A DNA stretch of 64,000 nucleotides from NCBI GenBank assembly GCA_900319365.1, contig ONOE01000002.1:242426-306425 (forward strand). Direction: 5' to 3'. The notes under the pieces are model-generated. The model was not told the DNA's origin. It did not search any database and saw nothing but the letters and a program-made list of their open reading frames with translations. How positions within the stretch are numbered: position 1 is the stretch's first letter; every line of letters starts with the position of its first letter. Below, piece by piece: positions 23,984 to 33,378 of this stretch. The stretch comes from an uncultured bacterium (lineage in GTDB: Bacteria; Cyanobacteriota; Vampirovibrionia; Gastranaerophilales; Gastranaerophilaceae). The position numbers and the translations under genes are program-made.

Positions 23984-25597
23984 ATGAGAGTAGAAATAAA
24001 ATACGGATCTAACGTGCAGTCATTTGAAAACAAAAATTCTATCGTTGTCGGAACTGACACCGATAATGATTTTTTTATAAATGATTCGGATTCGGTTGTG
24101 GGGTTCAAGCTCATATACTCTCAAAGATATAAGAATTATGTAATTGTAAACACTTTCGGGGATGAAAATTTGTTATTCAACAATAACAAATTCAAAAAAG
24201 CTCTTATTCCCTCACGTTTTTCAATTACGCATCCTGCTTTAAGTCAGGCGCTTGAGGTAAACATTCAAACAGAACCGAGCAATGATTTATCTCACGTATC
24301 AGGTGTTGAAATAAGTACAAGAACGGCAGCTGTAACAGGCGCCGCAACTCAAGAAAGGACTGAAACGAACATGCAATCTACGACAAATGCAACTCAAGAT
24401 ATTTTTATGGGACCTATTGAAAATAACAGAATCGCAATTGTTAAAGAAATCGGATATAAAATTCAGGCATTGAAAGCTTCAATTTCGTCATTAAACAAAA
24501 TTTCATTCATTTCAAATGCCGCAATTCTCGTTCTGTCAGTCATTTGTTCTTTCGGTATGACAAACTTTATTTTGCATTTGCCGATTGATACAAGCAAAGG
24601 CGTTTTAAATCTGACTACAAACTACGGATTTTTAATTTGTATATCACTTATCGTTTTTGCGGTTGCATTTGCGATGAAACAATCCGTTTTTGCTTGGCTT
24701 GAAACTAACCAGAGCAAAAGATACGGTGAAAATAATTCTATTCAGCAAATTATGGTTTATGCATCGGTAACATTTATGTTTATCATTTATGCAATTAACC
24801 TGTTCTATTATAAAGATATCGCAATGATAGCATCTGTATTTGTATCATTATTGTTTGTAGGCGCTTTGGCAATAGTATCTGCAGCAAGCGGATATTTTAA
24901 ATACCAATTGAAAAATTACAATCACCAATTGATGAATGTTGAATACAGAGAAGATTTTGAATCAACATTAAAAGGATACAGAAATTTAATCACAAAATAT
25001 GTTAACAGTTTGAGCGAAAATAAACTTGATAATATTAGAAGCAGCCTGTTGAACGTACAGATGAAAATGATATTGGAAGTTGTTATCGGTATGTTAACGG
25101 CACCGTTCCTGGCTTATGGTGTTTCTAACACTTTAGCATCATGTTTCCCTGAAGCAGCAGGTTGGATAAGAATTTCAGGTTTAAGATTCAGCCCGATATT
25201 CTTAGTTCTTGCGACATTCTTAATCATATTTGCGTTCTTCTCATTCGTAAGAGCATTTACTATAGGCAAACAAATTAACGCATCTGAAATCATCAAATTT
25301 GACGGTTTCCACGATTATGCAAGCCACGGTGTAAATATTCTCGGTCTTGATGCAATAAAAGGATTACATAAAGAGAAAAATATAACTCTTGCAATTGCAT
25401 GTGTAATTGTTGCAATTGAATTTACAATGAACGTTTCATACTTCATCCAAGAAATCGGCGGAGATATTATGGGTATGTTCATCAGTTCGATGGCAGCACT
25501 TGTTCCTACGGCATTACTTATTGCAGAAACAATGATGTTGAGCGGAACAATGCTTAAAATCAACAATTACAATGACCTTTTAGCTACATTGGACTAA
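23984..25597 (+). CDS. FHA-like polytopic membrane protein
   Basis: A 537-aa protein. Residues 1-95 look like a forkhead-associated beta-sandwich (SIVVGTDTDNDFFINDSDSV, YVIVNTFGDENLLFNN), though the canonical GR-S-H signature is incomplete. Residues 95-155 are a polar linker. Residues 160-520 hold about eight hydrophobic helices in two groups separated by a helical segment (KYQLKNYNHQLMNVEYREDF). SD TAGGAG. It is the middle gene of the VWA/FHA-like/TonB-C-like operon. I do not recognise the membrane domain. Confidence 0.72.
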   Translation: MRVEIKYGSNVQSFENKNSIVVGTDTDNDFFINDSDSVVGFKLIYSQRYKNYVIVNTFGDENLLFNNNKFKKALIPSRFSITHPALSQALEVNIQTEPSNDLSHVSGVEISTRTAAVTGAATQERTETNMQSTTNATQDIFMGPIENNRIAIVKEIGYKIQALKASISSLNKISFISNAAILVLSVICSFGMTNFILHLPIDTSKGVLNLTTNYGFLICISLIVFAVAFAMKQSVFAWLETNQSKRYGENNSIQQIMVYASVTFMFIIYAINLFYYKDIAMIASVFVSLLFVGALAIVSAASGYFKYQLKNYNHQLMNVEYREDFESTLKGYRNLITKYVNSLSENKLDNIRSSLLNVQMKMILEVVIGMLTAPFLAYGVSNTLASCFPEAAGWIRISGLRFSPIFLVLATFLIIFAFFSFVRAFTIGKQINASEIIKFDGFHDYASHGVNILGLDAIKGLHKEKNITLAIACVIVAIEFTMNVSYFIQEIGGDIMGMFISSMAALVPTALLIAETMMLSGTMLKINNYNDLLATLD

Positions 25598-25607
25598 GAA
25601 CTGATAT

Positions 25608-26450
25608 ATGAGAAAAAAACACAACCCTAAAATTACTATTACTGTCGGTATATGCTTGCTTTTGGCAATCTCTGTGGTTGTCATAAATGCGCACGATATG
25701 CAGACTATTTCAAGAGTAAAAGTCAGCAACAAAAATATCGTAATCAGTCAGGGCAATACCGAAATCACAAATGCAGGCAGTTTCGGAAACCAAAATGTCG
25801 GAGTTAATTCTTCAGGCACCAATTTTAATAATGCCAATGCAGGATTAAATAATCAGGGAATGAATGTTAATAATTCCGGAACTCAAACAGGTAATCGGGG
25901 ACGTTTTTCAAATCAAGGCGGCTTTTCTAATACGGGGAATTATTCTAATACAGGCACTTACGGAGGGAATAACGGCAATTTCGGTAATTCCAACGCAGGT
26001 CGATTCGGCAATCAGAACGGTCAATTCGGCAATACGAATGTCGGTATAGGAAATAATAATTACAGAACCGAAGCCGATAAATATAAATATCAGGATATCG
26101 ATTGGAGTACATGGAAAAGCAACTTCGTAAACAGAATACTTGATGACAGTATGTATATCACAAGCTTGGACAATTACGGAGTCGGTACATGGTTCTATTA
26201 CTCGTTTGTCGTAACAGATACGGGACGGATCAAAGATGTTACGGTTATGTCATTCTATCTTAAAGATGAAGATAAAAAAGCCGTTCGTGATTTAATCAGG
26301 AGCTATGTACACACCCCGATTACAATTTTCCCGAAAGATTCAAGAAGAAAGAAAGCCAAAGTCAAAGCAATTATGTTGCTTGGAAATTCCGAATCAAAAT
26401 CTGATGCATCAAACTTTAACGACATTGAAAAAATCAAGATTAAATATTAA
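25608..26450 (+). CDS. TonB-C-like protein with an Asn/Gly-rich linker
   Basis: A 280-aa protein with an N-terminal anchor (ITITVGICLLLAISVVVI), a 100-residue low-complexity linker of N-G-x-F/N-G-N type repeats (NTGNYSNTGTYGGNNGNFGN), and a C-terminal domain that fits the TonB-C pattern: WFYYSFVVTDTGRIKDVTVM and VHTPITIFPKDSRRKKAKVK. Its layout (inner-membrane anchor, long linker, TonB-like tip) suggests a periplasm-spanning partner. It ends the three-gene operon. No ExbB/ExbD homologues are recognised nearby. Confidence 0.72.
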   Translation: MRKKHNPKITITVGICLLLAISVVVINAHDMQTISRVKVSNKNIVISQGNTEITNAGSFGNQNVGVNSSGTNFNNANAGLNNQGMNVNNSGTQTGNRGRFSNQGGFSNTGNYSNTGTYGGNNGNFGNSNAGRFGNQNGQFGNTNVGIGNNNYRTEADKYKYQDIDWSTWKSNFVNRILDDSMYITSLDNYGVGTWFYYSFVVTDTGRIKDVTVMSFYLKDEDKKAVRDLIRSYVHTPITIFPKDSRRKKAKVKAIMLLGNSESKSDASNFNDIEKIKIKY

Positions 26451-26470
26451 TTAAGACAAATCAGATACAA

Positions 26471-26506
26471 AAAAGGTTCAATCTTCAAAATCGGATTGAA
26501 CCTTTT
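26471..26506 (+). terminator. Rho-independent terminator, likely bidirectional
   Basis: AAAAGGTTCAATC and GATTGAACCTTTT form a 13-bp stem after the TonB-C-like gene and before the convergent YtxH gene. Confidence 0.88.
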
Positions 26507-26528
26507 AATTTACATACTTTTAAAGAAC

Positions 26529-26807
26529 TTAAGCAGGATTTTCTGCTTTTTCGTCTTTTTGTTTATTGATTAAATTTTGCAATTTATCTTTAATTTCTTC
26601 GCCTTTTTTCTGAAGTTCAGAAACCGCATCATCTGCTTTTGATTGAATTTGTTTAGCAGTTTCATCTGCTTTTTTAATCATATCTTTTGCAGAAGTAGCA
26701 AGAGCTTCTCTTGTTTCTTCACCTGATTTGGGAGCAAGCAAAATACCTGCAATAGCGCCGATAGCGCCGCCTACTATAAAACCTGCTATAAATTTTCCTG
26801 CTGACAT
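26529..26807 (-). CDS. YtxH-domain stress protein
   Basis: About 92 aa from the ATG at 26807 (SD AAGGAGAAAAA). An N-terminal Gly/Ala-rich helix (FIAGFIVGGAIGAIAGILLA) ends in PKSGEETRE, the YtxH signature, followed by a long amphipathic helix rich in Lys, Asp and Gln. YtxH proteins are general-stress membrane-associated proteins of unclear mechanism. It is the last gene of a minus-strand cluster with a DUF948-like gene and a second YtxH gene. Confidence 0.85.
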   Translation of the reverse strand: MSAGKFIAGFIVGGAIGAIAGILLAPKSGEETREALATSAKDMIKKADETAKQIQSKADDAVSELQKKGEEIKDKLQNLINKQKDEKAENPA

Positions 26808-26877
26808 AGTTTTTCTCCTTTTCTGTTTCACTTTATATTGTAAATCACTATTTAACTTTTGATATTGACCGATTTAA

Positions 26878-27246
26878 TTATTTTTTCTTGCCAAAGAAGG
26901 AATAAACGGCTAAGAAACCTTTTAAAAATCCGCTCATAAGGTTGCCTGAAAGTAATTTTGTTTTAGATAAAATATTTTCAAGCCCGAGTTTAACATTACC
27001 AACGCCCTCTCCAGTATTTTGAACGATTTTATTAAATGATTTGAGCACCGTATTTAATTCGGTCAAAGTCGGTTTTAATTCAGAATTGACTATTTCTGTA
27101 GTTTTGCTCGCATTTTGAGCAAGTTTTGAACAATCACACAATAATTTTGCAAGAAAGCCCAAAACTACGGCAAGCATAATGCCTGACGATACCGCTAAAA
27201 ATGTTAAGCCATAATTTAATACCGATTCGGAAATTTCAATACTCAT
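26878..27246 (-). CDS. DUF948-like membrane-anchored coiled-coil protein
   Basis: A 122-aa protein with one N-terminal transmembrane segment (residues 10-35, LTFLAVSSGIMLAVVLGFLA) and a helical body (ELKPTLTELNTVLKSFNKIV). That arrangement, and its place between two YtxH genes, matches DUF948, which commonly pairs with YtxH in Firmicutes and Cyanobacteria-type genomes. Biochemical function unknown. Confidence 0.75.
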   Translation of the reverse strand: MSIEISESVLNYGLTFLAVSSGIMLAVVLGFLAKLLCDCSKLAQNASKTTEIVNSELKPTLTELNTVLKSFNKIVQNTGEGVGNVKLGLENILSKTKLLSGNLMSGFLKGFLAVYSFFGKKK

Positions 27247-27258
27247 CTTTTAAAACCT

Positions 27259-27585
27259 CTAATAATCAAATTCGCTGTCGCTTATGCTGTCGCCGTCTTC
27301 AAGAGCTTTAGCTTTTAACATCTTCTTTGATTTCATTGTATTGTTGATTTTTCTGAATTGTCTTTCCAACTTATATTTCATTAAATCAACAGATTCAAGA
27401 GCCTGCTTTTTAGCATAAACAATTTGCGGTGCGTGTTTTTCATAAAATTCACAAGCTGAATCTTTAAGTTCTTTTCTTGTTTCCTCTCCTGATTTAGGTG
27501 CAAATAAAACACCTGCGAAAATACCGCCTACAACTCCGGCTAATATTCCCATTGAAAATAAAAATGTATCATCTTTTTTACACAT
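27259..27585 (-). CDS. YtxH-domain protein (second copy)
   Basis: About 108 aa from the ATG at 27585 (GAGGTTTACTACT upstream). It has a Gly-rich hydrophobic helix (GILAGVVGGIFAGVLFA) followed by PKSGEETRKEL, then a charged helix and an acidic C-terminus (DGDSISDSEFDY). Paralogous to the 26529 gene. The two flank the DUF948-like gene, so all three are probably one transcript. Confidence 0.85.
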   Translation of the reverse strand: MCKKDDTFLFSMGILAGVVGGIFAGVLFAPKSGEETRKELKDSACEFYEKHAPQIVYAKKQALESVDLMKYKLERQFRKINNTMKSKKMLKAKALEDGDSISDSEFDY

Positions 27586-27696
27586 AGTAGTAAACCTCAC
27601 ATTTTATAACAAAGTTATTCTAGCATATAATTTGCATTTTTTCAAGGAGTGATTTGTTTGTAAGGTTGCTTTTAAAAGCAAAAAAAGCACGTCAAA

Positions 27697-28050
27697 TCAG
27701 GCTTTTACCAAATCTTTTATTGCAAAAGCCAAATCGACAACCGAAGATATTTTTTTGCCGCTCATATTTAGTGCAAGAAGTAAAGCCCACGTAACAATAT
27801 TTTTAGCAATTAAAACTTTGTAATTGTTTTTCTTAGCTGCAATTTTTTGCTCAATTTTATTTAAGGACAGATTTATTTTATTTATAGCTATAGGTATACT
27901 CAAAAATTTCTGTTTAACGAACGGAATAGTTTTTACGATTTGCGTATTTAGAGAACAAACACATCTGTCAGCTTTTCTTATATAAGAAATTACTTCTAAT
28001 GTAATTACCAGTTCTGCAAGAAAGATTATCGTAAAAAATATAATAAGCAT
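27697..28050 (-). CDS. Unknown small membrane protein
   Basis: A 117-aa protein with an N-terminal hydrophobic segment (MLIIFFTIIFLAELVITLEV) and a second one near the C-terminus (IAKNIVTWALLLALNM), separated by a basic helical stretch. It is upstream of, and parallel to, the YtxH cluster and could belong to the same stress unit, although about 110 bp with a small hairpin separates them. Divergent from murT. No family recognised. Confidence 0.6.
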   Translation of the reverse strand: MLIIFFTIIFLAELVITLEVISYIRKADRCVCSLNTQIVKTIPFVKQKFLSIPIAINKINLSLNKIEQKIAAKKNNYKVLIAKNIVTWALLLALNMSGKKISSVVDLAFAIKDLVKA

Positions 28051-28138
28051 TTTGAAACCTTTTTGTATTATAATTACTGATATAGTATAATATTTAAAGG
28101 ATTTTTACAATACATATAAAGGAGTATTTAAAAGGGAG

Positions 28139-29461
28139 ATGCTGAGATTTTATATAGCGCTTGCAGCCGCAAAATCTGCATATTTGGCAATAAAACTTTT
28201 AAAACATTCGGGCGGAACCTCGTTTGCGGGAATGGTTGCTTTGAAGATTTGTCCTGATTTTTTAAAGTATTGCAATAAATATGTAAAAAGCTCAAAATAC
28301 ACCGTAACGGGTACTAACGGCAAAACTACGACAGCAGGAATGCTTGCGCATATTCTTGAACAAGACGGAGAAAAAGTTATTCACAACGTAAAAGGTGCAA
28401 ATATGCTCACGGGTATTGCCAATGTTTTTGCGCTTTCTATCCCTAAAAAGTTTGATTGTGCCGTTTTAGAATCTGACGAAGCTTATTTAACAAAGCTTTA
28501 TGACTATATTAGCGCTGATTTTTTAATCGTTACCAACCTTTTCCGTGATCAGCTTGACAGATACGGCGAACTTGCAACAACAGCCGGTCTTATTCAAAGT
28601 GCAATAGATAAAACAAACGGGCTGCTTTTATTTTTGAATGCTGATGATCCGCTTGTTGCAAATATGGGAAAAGAGAAAGAAGCTTTCTATTACGGGTTTG
28701 AAGAAGTTGAATATATGCTAAAAAATCACAAAACATCTACCGCTCCGAGTGAAGTTTTTGCATGTGCATGCGGCGAAAAACTGCAATATTCAAAGCAATT
28801 TTTTGCTCAAGAAGGGCATTATTACTGCCCCAAATGCGATTACAAAAGACCCGACCCCGATTGTAAGGGCTATGCTCAAATTTATGATGATTATACGATT
28901 TTGAAAGTCGAATTTAAAGGGCAAAGTTACTATTTCATATTAAATACCGTCGGACTTTACAACGCTTACAATGCACTCGGGGCAATAACCTGCGCTCTTG
29001 TAACGGGAGTTGAATACGAGGTAATAAAAACTGCTGTAAAAAATTACAAATCAATTTTTGGCAGAACAGAAAGAAAAATCATAAACGGTCATAATACCTT
29101 AATCCAGCTTATTAAAAACCCCACGGGCGCAAGTGAGGTTTTAAAAACCGTTGATTTAAAATCAAATATTCTGATTGCGATAAATGATAATTACGCAGAC
29201 GGACGAGATGTTTCTTGGCTTTGGGATGCTGATTTTGAACAATTGAAAGATACCTCAAATCCGATTGTTGTATCAGGCATCAGAGCAAAAGATATGGCGG
29301 TAAGATTAAAATATGCTGGAGTACCGACTGATAAAATAAAAGTCATAGAGAATTTAAAACAGGCGGTTGAATTTGTTACAAATTCTGATAAAATGGAAAG
29401 GAACGTAACCATTTTGCCGACTTATACGGCATTATTGAGTTTAAATAAAATGAAATTTTAA
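28139..29461 (+). CDS. murT: Lipid II isoglutaminyl synthase subunit MurT
   Basis: A 440-aa Mur-ligase-like protein. The P-loop is VTGTNGKTTTAGMLAHILEQ, and ESDEAYL and VTNLFRDQLDRYGEL are Mur middle-domain segments. The inserted zinc ribbon CACGEKL...CPKCDYKRP is characteristic of MurT. The C-terminal DUF1727 domain includes NDNYADGRDVSWLWDADFEQ with the catalytic Asp. With GatD it amidates D-Glu of lipid II. gatD is not adjacent (pdxJ follows), so the partner must lie elsewhere. The start at 28139 has GGGAG close by and AAAGGAG farther up. Confidence 0.9.
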   Translation: MLRFYIALAAAKSAYLAIKLLKHSGGTSFAGMVALKICPDFLKYCNKYVKSSKYTVTGTNGKTTTAGMLAHILEQDGEKVIHNVKGANMLTGIANVFALSIPKKFDCAVLESDEAYLTKLYDYISADFLIVTNLFRDQLDRYGELATTAGLIQSAIDKTNGLLLFLNADDPLVANMGKEKEAFYYGFEEVEYMLKNHKTSTAPSEVFACACGEKLQYSKQFFAQEGHYYCPKCDYKRPDPDCKGYAQIYDDYTILKVEFKGQSYYFILNTVGLYNAYNALGAITCALVTGVEYEVIKTAVKNYKSIFGRTERKIINGHNTLIQLIKNPTGASEVLKTVDLKSNILIAINDNYADGRDVSWLWDADFEQLKDTSNPIVVSGIRAKDMAVRLKYAGVPTDKIKVIENLKQAVEFVTNSDKMERNVTILPTYTALLSLNKMKF

Positions 29462-29476
29462 AATAAGGAGAATAAA

Positions 29477-30187
29477 ATGCTTTTAGGTGTAAATATAGAT
29501 CACGTAGCAACATTAAGAAACGCAAGAGGAGGATTTGAACCAGATCCCGTACTTGCTGCCAAAATTTGCGAAAAATGCGGAGTTTCTTCAATTACTACCC
29601 ATTTAAGAGAGGATCGACGCCACATAAAAGACGAAGATGTCGCAAATATCAAAAAACAGATTAAAACATATTTAAACCTTGAAATGGCGGTAACTGATGA
29701 AATGCAGGCTAAAGCACTTGAATATTTGCCGCATTCGGTTTGTCTGGTTCCCGAAAAAAGACAGGAAGTAACAACAGAAGGCGGATTAGATGTTGCGGGA
29801 CAACTTGATAAAATTACAAAATTCATAGTTCCTTTAAAGGCAAAAGGAATTGAAGTCAGCCTATTTATTGACCCTGACGAAAAACAGGTCAGAGCATCAG
29901 CCCAAACGGGCGCCCAGTTTATTGAGATGCATACGGGTTCATATTCAAATGCATTCGCAACAGACAGAGAAGATGATGAATTTCAAAAACTCAAGAATGC
30001 CGCAAAACTTGCGCAAGAACTCGGATTAAGAGTAAATGCCGGACACGGACTTGATTATAAAAATGTCGGCAGAATGCACGAAATTGCAGGACTTTACGAA
30101 CTCAATATCGGACACAGTATAATTTCCCGTGCAATATTTACGGGACTTGAAAGTGCCGTTAAAGAAATGCAAGAGCTTGTGAAATAA
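29477..30187 (+). CDS. pdxJ: Pyridoxine 5'-phosphate synthase
   Basis: A 236-aa TIM barrel with GVNIDHVATLRNARGG, HLREDRRHI, VPEKRQEVTTEGGLDV, IEMHTGSYSNAF, LRVNAGHGLDYKNV and ELNIGHSIISRAIF, all PdxJ hallmarks. It condenses 3-amino-2-oxopropyl phosphate with deoxyxylulose 5-phosphate, the last ring-forming step of DXP-dependent vitamin B6 synthesis. SD AAGGAG 6 nt upstream, 15 bp after murT. The intact DUF559 element lies immediately downstream. Confidence 0.97.
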   Translation: MLLGVNIDHVATLRNARGGFEPDPVLAAKICEKCGVSSITTHLREDRRHIKDEDVANIKKQIKTYLNLEMAVTDEMQAKALEYLPHSVCLVPEKRQEVTTEGGLDVAGQLDKITKFIVPLKAKGIEVSLFIDPDEKQVRASAQTGAQFIEMHTGSYSNAFATDREDDEFQKLKNAAKLAQELGLRVNAGHGLDYKNVGRMHEIAGLYELNIGHSIISRAIFTGLESAVKEMQELVK

Positions 30188-30211
30188 ATGTCTATAAGTA
30201 TTTTTATCATC

Positions 30212-30709
30212 ATTCCTCCCCAGCATGGGGAGGCTGGGTGGGGTCTTATCCCGTAGGGCTGTTTTTGAGATATTTTGCAATCTCATTTAAAACTCCCTCA
30301 ATATTATCATTTATTTCGTTATTCCAAAACCTGATAACCGTATAACCTTGTGATTGTAAAAATTCCGTTCGTTTTTGGTCATATAAAATATTTTTATCTT
30401 CATTATGCTGACCGCCATCTATTTCTATTATTAATTTCTTTTCTCTGCAAATAAAATCTACAATATAATTTCCAATCGGCGATTGTCTTCTAAATCTGCA
30501 ATTATATATTTGACGGTTTCTCAAATAATACCAGAGTTTCTTCTCTTGTGGTGTCATATTGTTGCGTAATTTTTTAGCAGTAATATTTTCGTGTTTCATA
30601 AATTAAGATTAGCATAAATATCCCCTTACGGGGACAAGCCCCCTCCTGATTCCTCTCGCAAAATGATACTCAATCATTTTGCTCGGCAGAGTCCATGTCG
30701 GGGAGGAAT
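30212..30709. mobile_element. Intact DUF559 element with 10-bp terminal inverted repeats
   Basis: A 498-bp unit bounded by ATTCCTCCCC (30212-30221) and GGGGAGGAAT (30700-30709). Subterminal sequences include GCATGGGGAGG with GGGTGGGGTC at one end and TATCCCCTTACGGGGA, CAAGCCCCCTCCTGATTCC and AAATGATACTCAATCATTTT at the other. It contains a single gene (30246-30599, minus strand). The same ends flank the deleted copy at 7784-8036. Confidence 0.8.
30246..30599 (-). CDS. DUF559 (PD-(D/E)XK-like) endonuclease-domain protein
   Basis: A 117-aa protein: helical N-terminus (KLRNNMTPQEKKLWYYLRNR), then FRRQSPIGNYIVDFICREKK, LIIEIDGGQHNEDK and GYTVIRFWNNEI. The D...E-x-D/Q-x-x-x-H pattern is the putative nuclease core of DUF559, related to very-short-patch-repair-like nucleases. 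It fills its element almost completely and is homologous to the domain embedded in PrmA (residues about 240-360). No transposase accompanies it, so the protein itself or a factor in trans may drive spread. Confidence 0.88.
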   Translation of the reverse strand: MKHENITAKKLRNNMTPQEKKLWYYLRNRQIYNCRFRRQSPIGNYIVDFICREKKLIIEIDGGQHNEDKNILYDQKRTEFLQSQGYTVIRFWNNEINDNIEGVLNEIAKYLKNSPTG

Positions 30710-30744
30710 TATTTATTTAACATTTGTCTCAATCAGAGTAAATA

Positions 30745-30786
30745 AAAATAAGGTGCGTTAGCTTTCCGCACCTTATTTTATTTTTT
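30745..30786. terminator. Bidirectional Rho-independent terminator
   Basis: AAAATAAGGTGCG pairs with CGCACCTTATTTT (13-bp stem) and is followed by ATTTTTT. On the minus strand it directly follows the stop codon of the gene remnant at 30785-30961. Confidence 0.85.
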
Positions 30787-30961
30787 ATATTTGTTGGGTT
30801 TCACCTATTTGGGCTTTTCCTACCATCTTTTCGTAAATCGCAGTCGGGGATAATTCACTAGCCGAAATTCTTCGTAATACCGTTTTCCCATCAGTTTCAT
30901 ATATTACTTTTTCAATTATATTATCTTTTCTTTTCGGCAGTATATCTGAGTTTGCACCATT
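30785..30961 (-). pseudogene. 5'-truncated gene remnant of unknown family
   Basis: A 58-codon open frame without a usable start codon, preceded by an in-frame TAA. It reads NGANSDILPKRKDNIIEKVI and continues YETDGKTVLRRISASELSPT up to a stop that abuts a strong terminator. The composition is protein-like and the 3' end with terminator looks intact, so the start has probably been lost. DNA upstream (30930-31010) resembles the sequence flanking the CTTTT repeat at 9040-9150. Confidence 0.5.
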
Positions 30962-31085
30962 TTAAATCCGTTTTAATATTTCTTAATATTTGCGTAAAAT
31001 TTTTGGATTTTATATAATTTTGTAAAGTGTCTATAAGTAATTTACAGATTGTAAGTCGGCTTTAGCCTGACAGAATAAAATGATT

Positions 31086-31110
31086 GTAGGCATAGCAATG
31101 CGGATCTACC
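31086..31110. repeat. Palindromic repeat, GTAGGCATAGCAATGC family
   Basis: GTAGGCATAGCAATGCGGAT followed by CTACC is an imperfect copy of the element at 5683-5706, immediately upstream of the SD of the next gene. Confidence 0.6.
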
Positions 31111-31129
31111 AAAAAATAAGGAATATAAA

Positions 31130-31462
31130 ATGAATAAAACACCTGAAGAAATAGTAAAAGAAATGCAAGCCGTTGCAAATCAAATGGTTCAAGACGATAT
31201 TGAAGAAAACCCCGACTCTGCAAACGAATATTTCACCTGTGCATGCTGCGGTAAAAGCCAACCTTATGCAGGATCAATACAGTATGGTGAATACCGTTTG
31301 TGCAATGATTGTGTACTGCTTGCAGAAACAGGGTTTGCACTACACAAATTCAATAACGTTCAAACTCTTATTGATGCAATGGAAGATAACAGACTTGAAG
31401 AACTGTGTAAATTTATAAAAGACGAAGAAAAGCGAAAAAACGAAATGAATAATCAAAATTAA
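31130..31462 (+). CDS. Small zinc-ribbon-like protein, unknown function
   Basis: A 110-aa protein with two CxxC pairs, CACCGK and CNDC, spaced about 20 residues apart and separated by a short beta-like stretch (SQPYAGSIQYGEYRL). This suggests a treble-clef or zinc-ribbon core. The flanks are acidic helices. SD AAGGAATAT. It converges on atpC with its stop codon directly adjoining the atpC stop. No family recognised. Confidence 0.7.
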   Translation: MNKTPEEIVKEMQAVANQMVQDDIEENPDSANEYFTCACCGKSQPYAGSIQYGEYRLCNDCVLLAETGFALHKFNNVQTLIDAMEDNRLEELCKFIKDEEKRKNEMNNQN

Positions 31463-31858
31463 TTATTCATCGTTTAATTTTGCTTTTAATCTTGCTTTTG
31501 CACGTGCAACAGAAGCTTCAAATTTCTTTGCTTCCATTTTGGATTTAGAATTCATAAGCAATTTGCGGTTTCTTTCAAGAGATTCTCTTGCACGCATTTC
31601 ATCTATTTCATCTCCCGGCTCTGCAAGTGTCGTCAAAATAAGGCATTCGTCATCTTTAAATTGCAACACCCCGCCCATTGTCGTAAAAGCACGGGAAACA
31701 TCGCCTTTTTTAATTCTTGTTACGCCGATATCAAGCGCAGACATAACGGGAATATGACCTTTCAAAATGCCAAATTCTCCGTCAACGCCTTTTGTATAGA
31801 TTTCATCTACATCGCTGTCAAAAACAACTTTTTCTTGTGTAATAATCTTTAGGTTCAT
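31463..31858 (-). CDS. atpC: ATP synthase F1 subunit epsilon
   Basis: A 131-aa epsilon subunit with the N-terminal beta-sandwich (MNLKIITQEKVVFDSDVDEI, GEFGILKGHIPVMSAL) and the C-terminal two-helix domain (EARESLERNRKL-like segment, ARAKARLKAKL). It sits at the base of the rotor stalk and can inhibit hydrolysis. It follows atpD by 13 bp. Other F0F1 genes are not in the window. A detached beta-epsilon pair is the arrangement known in Cyanobacteria. Confidence 0.95.
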   Translation of the reverse strand: MNLKIITQEKVVFDSDVDEIYTKGVDGEFGILKGHIPVMSALDIGVTRIKKGDVSRAFTTMGGVLQFKDDECLILTTLAEPGDEIDEMRARESLERNRKLLMNSKSKMEAKKFEASVARAKARLKAKLNDE

Positions 31859-31871
31859 TTAGTACCTCTTT

Positions 31872-33329
<1,458 letters not shown>

Positions 33330-33378
33330 CTAAACACAAAAGATATTGCAAATGTGATAATAAAACATAAAAAATAGC

